NCBI GenBank assembly: GCA_035578175.1
Contig: JAQMRL010000003.1
Span: 83,153,969-83,217,968 of the forward strand
Origin: Catonia carolina
Taxonomy: Eukaryota > Arthropoda > Insecta > Hemiptera > Achilidae
Direction of reading: 5' to 3'
Length of the DNA: 64,000 bases
Below the pieces are notes generated by a model that saw only the letters and a list, made by a program, of their open reading frames with translations, did no database searches and was not told where the DNA came from. Made by a program: the position numbers and the translations under genes. This document shows positions 58,007 to 64,000 of the stretch, one piece after another; the stretch's first letter is position 1; each line of letters begins with the position of its first letter.

Positions 58007-59944
58007 GTTTTTCTTATTTGATGAGCTCGGCGTTTCCTCGTCCCAGGGTTTCTCTGGTTCAACGCTTTGTATTGCATTAACCTGCTGGTGGCGGTTTCCT
58101 CGTTGGTTGTACGGGCGTTCCGCTTGCTGATTTTGCGTGCGTCCTCCTTCATCTCTCCTGGGTATCCCGGGATCTCCTCTCCATGGTGTACGTCGTGTGT
58201 CTGGGTTTGTTTGAGCCCGTTGCGTATCTTGGTTATTGCCCATGTACGCGAATTTACCGCCTCCTAGGTGATTGTCTTGTGAGAATGGTAATCTCGGATT
58301 GTACCCGTTGTTATTGTAATTAGGTCGTTGACCATTATATCTTCTACTATTATTATTGTTATTGCTGCCATAGCCCGTATTATAAATTTGATTGTTGGCG
58401 TATGGTATCCCGCCATAACTATCATTGTTCGTGTTCGCGTTATTATGATCATCGCGCGGTGCATTATTATTATTTTCTTGATTCAAATTTGGGCGATTCG
58501 GTGTGTTGGCCTTTCTCACACCAGATGATCCCTCAAGTCGGCAAATTATCTCCTTAAACTCATTTAAATTTTTAGGTGGGTTAACGCTCAGCAACATAGA
58601 AATGTGCGCTGGGAGTTTCCCAATTATTGTTAAAATTAGCGCGTTTTCGGACAATGGTACGCTCAAATAACAATTTTCTCTTTGAATTTTATCTACAAAA
58701 TCGGCTATTGACATCCGACCATCGTATACATTCCTGACATCTACAATTTTGGATAACGCAATCCGCTCATGAGATTCGTTCCAGAATTTTCTTTTAAATT
58801 CCGACTTAAACGTGTCGAAATCATGGAAACTTTCGATATATTGACGGTACCAGTGTGCCGAGTCATTTTTGAAACGTGTTAGGAGTGACACTCTCACATC
58901 CTTCCAACTCAATCCGCACGTATTTATTACAAACTGTACGGCTTTTAAGAAATCAATAGCATGAATATCAGAGTAATGGCCACCGAAATTTGGTAACGAT
59001 GTGATCGCACCCTGCACCGTCATATTTATTTGACATGGCGACTGTACGCCACTATTACCAGGTTCTGACTGTTTTAAATTTGCTACCGCGTTATTTAATT
59101 GGTTATATTTCTCATACACTATGGCCGTTAAACCGTCGACTCGCTCTTTGGTCGCCCTTGTTTCGGTGGTAACCGCGACTAAACGCTCACGCACCTCACT
59201 ATTTTCTTCATGTACCACTTTTTCTAAAACTAGGTTACGGGTCTCACAAGTTTTTATCGATTGATCCACCCGTTTATTTAATGTGGTCGCGGTAGAAATA
59301 ATTTCTTGACTCGCATTCCTTTTAACCTCTTCGATTTTATCATTTATCTGAACGAATTTAACTTCCATAACGGACGCTAAATCTTTAATTTTGGCGCTAA
59401 TACCCACAGATTGCGCGGACAATTGGTTCCGGCTTGTTTCCGTTTGTTCTGCGACCGTTGTTAAGCGCGATTCCATGTGTTCTTCAAAACTTTTTAAACC
59501 AAAATTAAACGCTTCTCGTACATCATTTATTTGTTTAGTGGTCTCTACACGCGATTGATTAATGCCTGCGAGCACCGAGTATAAAAGGTCAGTAACATCA
59601 GTACCACCTGCGATACTCCTGTGTAAATTCCCCAGTGATGACGTCCTCCGCGAAGAGCCTATTCTATCCGCTAATTCGGACATTTGAAGATATTGCGAAT
59701 CAAATGATGGAAATCGTGGCCGAGTATCCTCTGGCCCCATATTCGAAATCATGGTACTTTGTTCTTGAACTTCCTCCCCAACTGCTATGGATCGATCCGG
59801 TTGTTCGGTATCCGTGCTGTCTATTATTACAACCGGCGGTTCAATCTCTAGTTGACCACCCGTATTTTCCCCGGTATTATTATTATTATGTTGATTATCG
59901 TCGGTGGACCCGTTTATAACCTCTTGCTGTCGGCCGTTATCCAT
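58004..59944 (-). CDS. Gag capsid protein of LTR retrotransposon
   Basis: I choose the ATG at 59944-59942 (MDNGRQQEV), giving 646 residues. The open frame starts five codons earlier at a TTG. Layout, numbered from that TTG: 1-110 acidic, polar leader; about 135-300 heptad-rich coiled coil; about 318-480 retrotransposon capsid domain with SLPNFGGHYSDIHAIDFLKA, then SAHWYRQYIESF, FDTFKSEFKRKFW and LPAHISMLLSVNPPKNLNEF; about 490-645 Asn/Gly/Arg-rich tail. There is no CCHC zinc knuckle; the basic Asn/Arg tail (RRYNGQRPNYNNN-type) may bind RNA instead. The capsid pattern is that of Gypsy-type Gag/Arc-like capsids. The protein should assemble into particles that package the element's RNA. The frame is intact. 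Confidence 0.93.
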   Translation of the reverse strand: MDNGRQQEVINGSTDDNQHNNNNTGENTGGQLEIEPPVVIIDSTDTEQPDRSIAVGEEVQEQSTMISNMGPEDTRPRFPSFDSQYLQMSELADRIGSSRRTSSLGNLHRSIAGGTDVTDLLYSVLAGINQSRVETTKQINDVREAFNFGLKSFEEHMESRLTTVAEQTETSRNQLSAQSVGISAKIKDLASVMEVKFVQINDKIEEVKRNASQEIISTATTLNKRVDQSIKTCETRNLVLEKVVHEENSEVRERLVAVTTETRATKERVDGLTAIVYEKYNQLNNAVANLKQSEPGNSGVQSPCQINMTVQGAITSLPNFGGHYSDIHAIDFLKAVQFVINTCGLSWKDVRVSLLTRFKNDSAHWYRQYIESFHDFDTFKSEFKRKFWNESHERIALSKIVDVRNVYDGRMSIADFVDKIQRENCYLSVPLSENALILTIIGKLPAHISMLLSVNPPKNLNEFKEIICRLEGSSGVRKANTPNRPNLNQENNNNAPRDDHNNANTNNDSYGGIPYANNQIYNTGYGSNNNNNSRRYNGQRPNYNNNGYNPRLPFSQDNHLGGGKFAYMGNNQDTQRAQTNPDTRRTPWRGDPGIPRRDEGGRTQNQQAERPYNQRGNRHQQVNAIQSVEPEKPWDEETPSSSNKKN

Positions 59945-60708
59945 TTCCGATTTTAACAAAGGAATTTTAAAAATTTTATGAAAAATTTAAACAAGCGACC
60001 TATTCCAAATTTTGCATTTGCCGTGGCACGAAATTATTATTACAGTACAATATAAATACGCAATTAATTTATGATCTACAGCGACAACGGTTTGTTATTA
60101 GAAATAAAAATTATAAAAACAATTGGGCAGCTGTTAATTACCCTAACAACGTATACAAATCTGTGAAATAATACGCGGAAAAATCACACACTATAATTCA
60201 AATTGTATAAACTTAACCTCAAAATGAGATAACGCGTCTGTCAAGTACACATATTTTCTAAAATATACTAAAATTAATACTATTACTATATTAAACAAAA
60301 GAAATTTCATTTGTGATGCTTAACCTATGCCAGAAACCTTCAGTAAAAATATTCACGGAATCACTAAGGTTGGGCTGTGGTACGAGTGGTTAAGGTTTGA
60401 GGTTATAAGGTCGATGCCTTGTATATGGTTGATCAGCTGTTTAATTGACGCGACGGGTAGCCTGTGGAGCTGAGTCGGGACAACCAAACACCAGTGAACC
60501 CCTTTATCTTATACGAACAATCAATCAAATGAAAACTAGCCACTTTAAAAAATTCTACTTTAATGTAATTACCCATTCAACAAACAACCTGTATAAAAAT
60601 ACCCACTGAAGTATTCCCAAATTAAAATCAATCACGACTCTATTCAAAATCTTTTTGAAAATTTTCAAATTTAAAAACCTGAAAATTTGTGCGAATGGTT
60701 GCCGCTCA
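59945..60708 (-). other. 5' leader between primer-binding site and gag
   Basis: About 765 bp. No long frame. A patch around 60366-60483 is richer in GC than the rest. Probably holds the packaging signal, but none can be seen directly. Confidence 0.6.
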
Positions 60709-60726
60709 GCCCCACGTTGGGCGCCA
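60709..60726 (-). other. Primer-binding site for tRNA-Lys
   Basis: The coding strand reads TGGCGCCCAACGTGGGGC, 18 bases, starting 3 bp (AAG) after the 5' LTR. This is the established complement of the 3' end of tRNA-Lys1,2, also used by some retroviruses; the match is from memory. Confidence 0.92.
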
Positions 60727-60729
60727 CTT

Positions 60730-63625
60730 TGTAACGGTCCGGTTTTCAACGTGGGCGAAATAAAAAACAAACAAAAGAAAAACTTTCCAGAAACTAAAAT
60801 TTTCCAAAAAACTGTCAAATTTACAAAATTTGTAGATTTAGCCCCACGCTGTCCAACAACGCCATAAAAACGGGATTCACTAAAATAAAGCATAAAATGA
60901 AAGTAAGACCCCAAACTTTATCTGACCAACTATCACCAATGGAATTAGGTGTTAAATTAACAAGAATCATACGCAAAATCAAAATTAATGAGAATTTATT
61001 TAACGTAAAACAAACACCAAGTATTACATTATTCTTGTGGGCGCCATCAAATTTTATCGCTACATTTGAAAACGTAAACAATTGAAAAATACGACAAATA
61101 CTAGTTAACATGAATTTCGAGACAACACAATGTTTACTCTTTATTCTCAGGGTTGCAGATTCTTTCTGCCGTATACTTGCGTCGCATAAACATACTGATC
61201 AATCATATAACCTAGTTCTTACAACTAATAGCTCCTGAAAAGTACAATAACATACATGGGCATAGACATAAATTATTTGAGCTCAAAATAATTTAAAAAT
61301 TGTTACTTATCTCTTTAATAATCCATTGAGTAAGGGTTATGAAAAATTTCGCGCACTACACATAATCCTTATGAGGGACTCGGTGATCGGGATGCATCCC
61401 GCAGTACAGGGACTCTTCGGCGCAGACCTGGATAATGCAGTTGTCGTCCTCGGTATGGGCGACAATTCGGTGGTGATGGCGATGAACGTGGCTTTAGCGA
61501 TTTCACCTCGTTGTCTCACTATACGCTATACACGCTGTCTTTTCAGTCTAATACTTCATCATTATTACTGTCATTATTTATTATTTATTTGTAGTTTTTA
61601 TCAAAACCAATATTTAATTATTCGTTTAGCACATCATGTAAAAATTTGTTATAGTTCTCAAATGACTTTAATTTGATCGAGCACCGGCTGAACAAATGCG
61701 TTAATGAAAACATTAACATTAATTATTTTTAAATTTATCTTCCGACCTTTTTATTTTCATGAAAGCAAACTGTTCAACGTTACGGCGATATTTTTAAGGT
61801 CAAAATGCAAATTAAAATACAAAGAATATTCAAAATATTACAAAATATCCTCGGGAATTGTTTTCAAAATAAAAATAAGTAATTTAAATCAATCGCAGCA
61901 CTATGTATCCCACAATGAATGCACTCAAAGTCACACAATGAAGTATCGCACTATATCACGCGTATGCGGCACGACATGACTATGGCCATGTTGAAATTTC
62001 CACTAAGTACTTCACTATAAGTTAGAAAAATTACAAAATCGAAAATACGTGTTACACGCATTAGATCTCAAGGCGGACTTTTCTAGATTCGTGGTGCAAA
62101 ACAGTTTTATGATCTAAAAATTCCCTGACGATACCAATTCTAGCACCCGAATTCTCGTATTTACCTTGGTTGATAATTTTAACAAATTTGCCTAAAACAT
62201 GTTTTAGATTATTGAATACGCTATAACTAACCTTCAAAATATTAGAAAGGCATCATGGGTAAAGTTTCTGGCACTTACAAACATTATAAATATTTTTAAA
62301 ATGTAATTACAGATTTTAAAAACTACCCTCTTTTATCGGGAAAATTAAGATTTATAGGTTGGTCATACACTCAGAACCAATTTCATTCCCCACCAACCCG
62401 TTAATTTTCTCAAAATCGAAAATTTTGGATTTCAGCGTCCGGAGTGGTGTCAAAATTTTCAGCTCTTTCTGCTGAATCCAATGCTTTTTATCCGAAGTAA
62501 ATCGCTTCGTCGGTTCAAATTTTATCACGTCTTGAAAAACACCAATAAATGTATCCATAAAGTCGGATTAATGCCGACGAGAAATTTGTAAAAAATAACT
62601 TGAAATTTAGCGTGTGCAACTAAAGTGATGCACGAAATTACTTTAGATTCTGAAAACACACATGTGAGTATTAGTCCCATGTGGAAATTGTAACTGGTTC
62701 GTTAATTATTAACTAATTAGTAAATTTGCAAAATGCGGAAAAATACGTCAAAATAAAACTTTAATAAAATCTGAACGACGACGAATTTTAACAATCTAAA
62801 ATTATTTTTCTATTTCCCAACATGTGGACCCTTCGATTCCACACTCACACATACCATATCTTAATCGATTAATGAGTAATTAAATTAAATGTTGGAGAGG
62901 GTTCTCCCATTTGAATAACATGTAAATGATTTTTATAACATTTTTGGCTGATTTCGGCCGCTGAAATGCCTTAAATTTAAAATTTCTCTTAATGAAATAT
63001 GCTCATCTGAGTAGTATCTAAAGGCTAGTGTGAATTGATTTACAAAAATATCATTCATTCTCTTATAATTAGCGATCTAAACATTGCTGTATTTAACATA
63101 GGTTTATTAACTTATTCAGCTAAAAACGGTTTAAATTTACGGATTTTCGTGCTGTTTAGACTTATTTTAATTAGAATTTCAGCCTGATCACGAATCTGTG
63201 ATCAGAATTTCAGTCCGAGGACTGTAACAAAAATTTCAGTTAAAGAAGCTGGATCCAAAAGTCAGGTAGTGACCCTTACATCTATTGTCTGCTAGTAAGC
63301 CGATATTCGTCGGACCAACTCCTTTGACATGAAATATTACTTTAAGCCTAAAAATTTTTCAACAAAGATAATCGTAATTTGAGGTAAAATTCTCAGTTAC
63401 ACGTAAAATCTTAAATAAAAATATAGGTAAGACCATATAAAACATTAAATTTAAATTACATAAAAATTCTCGAAAACCCGTATTTGGAGATTGCCAGCTT
63501 ATTCTACGGTGTTTCCAGAGCACAACACTTTTTGAATTTTACTTATAACTCAACTTTAACCTGAAATGACAATTTTTACTAAATCATACAAATTTTTCCC
63601 TTGGTGTATTCACAGGAGCATTACA
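60730..63625 (-). repeat. 5' LTR (right copy), 2,896 bp
   Basis: Promoter-bearing LTR for the minus-strand transcript, since gag lies downstream of it. Same ends as the left copy. It includes a GC-richer segment at 61346-61521 and the hairpin at 63184-63205. I could not place a TATA box or poly(A) signal with confidence. Confidence 0.95.
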
Positions 63626-63629
63626 ATGT
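63626..63629. repeat. Target-site duplication, right copy (ATGT)
   Basis: Matches 52769-52772. Confidence 0.85.
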
Positions 63630-64000
63630 ATATTGGTAAAAAAGACACGGATTAAGCGTGATATAGATAACAAATTGACATCGGTTGTACTACACAATAT
63701 TAAGTAGTAACGATAAACATCGATCTCGTAGCTTTACGTAGCTTGCATAAGTTTATTTCTTCTTCTAAATTTACATTTGTATGGGTGAGTAAGTCGGTGT
63801 CAGGTTTGTACGTGTAAATAAGGAACAAGTTTAATGTTTTTTTACTTAAAAGAATGTTAAAAATTTAAGTTGTGTTTATAAAAAGATGGTCCACACATAC
63901 AAACGTACGTGATTTAGAATGTTTTCTTTTGTTTCTGTTCTCTTAATTCTGTTAAACGGGAACAATGTGTGGTGACATTCTTTACTTAAGTGTTAAAGCT
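63630..64000. other. Unannotated right flank
   Basis: AT-rich sequence with no recognisable gene; this continues the insertion target. Confidence 0.45.

Larger units (their letters stand above)
52773..63625 (-). mobile_element. Complete gag-pro LTR retrotransposon lacking pol (10.85 kb, Gypsy-like)
   Basis: The element is read on the minus strand. In order: 5' LTR (63625-60730), tRNA-Lys primer-binding site (60726-60709), leader, Gag (59944-58004), in-frame TGA, protease extension (58003-56225), short 3' region, polypurine tract (55678-55670) and 3' LTR (55669-52773). A 4-bp target duplication flanks it. All cis signals needed for reverse transcription and integration are visible. Reverse transcriptase, RNase H and integrase are absent: only about 550 bp separate the protease stop from the 3' LTR, with no RT-like frame in either strand. 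The LTRs differ by only a handful of bases, so insertion was recent. I infer a non-autonomous element that supplies its own Gag and protease. The Gypsy assignment rests on the Gag and protease style and the 4-bp duplication, and would need an autonomous relative to confirm. Confidence 0.93.

Noticed and set aside
58067..58528. Small frames overlapping the 3' half of gag
   Set aside because: Antisense or alternate-frame shadows with low-complexity residues from the Asn-rich tail.
60366..60483. tRNA-like/SINE insertion in the leader of the LTR element
   Set aside because: GAGTGGTTAAGG resembles an A box, but there is no good B box, tail or duplication, and no second copy in the window.
1..64000. 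Prokaryotic features: operons, CRISPR array, riboswitches, attachment sites
   Set aside because: None seen. The window is eukaryotic, and its regular repeats are microsatellites or transposon copies.

Overview
This window is AT-rich, repeat-dense nuclear DNA from an animal. It is most likely an insect, and a hemipteran is possible, but that is inference. The evidence is Jockey-like non-LTR retrotransposon ends, a decayed mariner, several tRNA-derived SINE families, MITE-like elements with terminal inverted repeats, and a Gypsy-like LTR element primed by tRNA-Lys. I found no convincing host protein-coding gene, rRNA, functional tRNA or CRISPR array. Almost every short open frame is either a shadow or a piece of a transposable element.

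From 1 to 52 kb the window is a graveyard of old and middle-aged elements. Non-LTR retrotransposon 3' ends, all broken, lie near 5.2, 6.9, 17.1, 18.3, 26.2, 27.4, 28.4, 30.1, 32.8, 38.1, 38.5, 41.9, 45.7, 48.5 and 51.5 kb. An (AAC)n-tailed 360-420 bp SINE-like family (called SINE-1 here) has seven copies. tRNA-headed SINEs (SINE-2 to SINE-5) have about eleven copies, several with target-site duplications that can still be read. A roughly 950 bp repeat with near-terminal inverted repeats ACTTTCTCTTGCC/GGCAAGAGAAAGT and an internal (TG)n tract (called R950) has eight full or partial copies. Cut-and-paste remnants include a mariner (8.5-9.2 kb), pogo-like elements (9.2-10.4 and 23.3-23.9 kb), a TTAA-flanked element (12.4-13.2 kb) and two neighbouring MITEs (21.7-22.5 kb).

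From 52.8 to 63.6 kb there is one young, structurally complete LTR retrotransposon, 10,853 bp long and transcribed on the minus strand. It has two 2.9 kb LTRs that are almost identical, a 4-bp target duplication (ATGT), an 18-base tRNA-Lys primer-binding site and a polypurine tract. The coding region is a 646-aa Gag, an in-frame TGA, and a further 592 sense codons ending in a retropepsin-like protease domain. The internal region ends about 0.5 kb after the protease stop, so there is no room for reverse transcriptase, RNase H or integrase. The element therefore looks like a recently mobile, non-autonomous gag-pro element that makes its own particle proteins and borrows polymerase and integrase from a partner. 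This is the most notable feature of the window.
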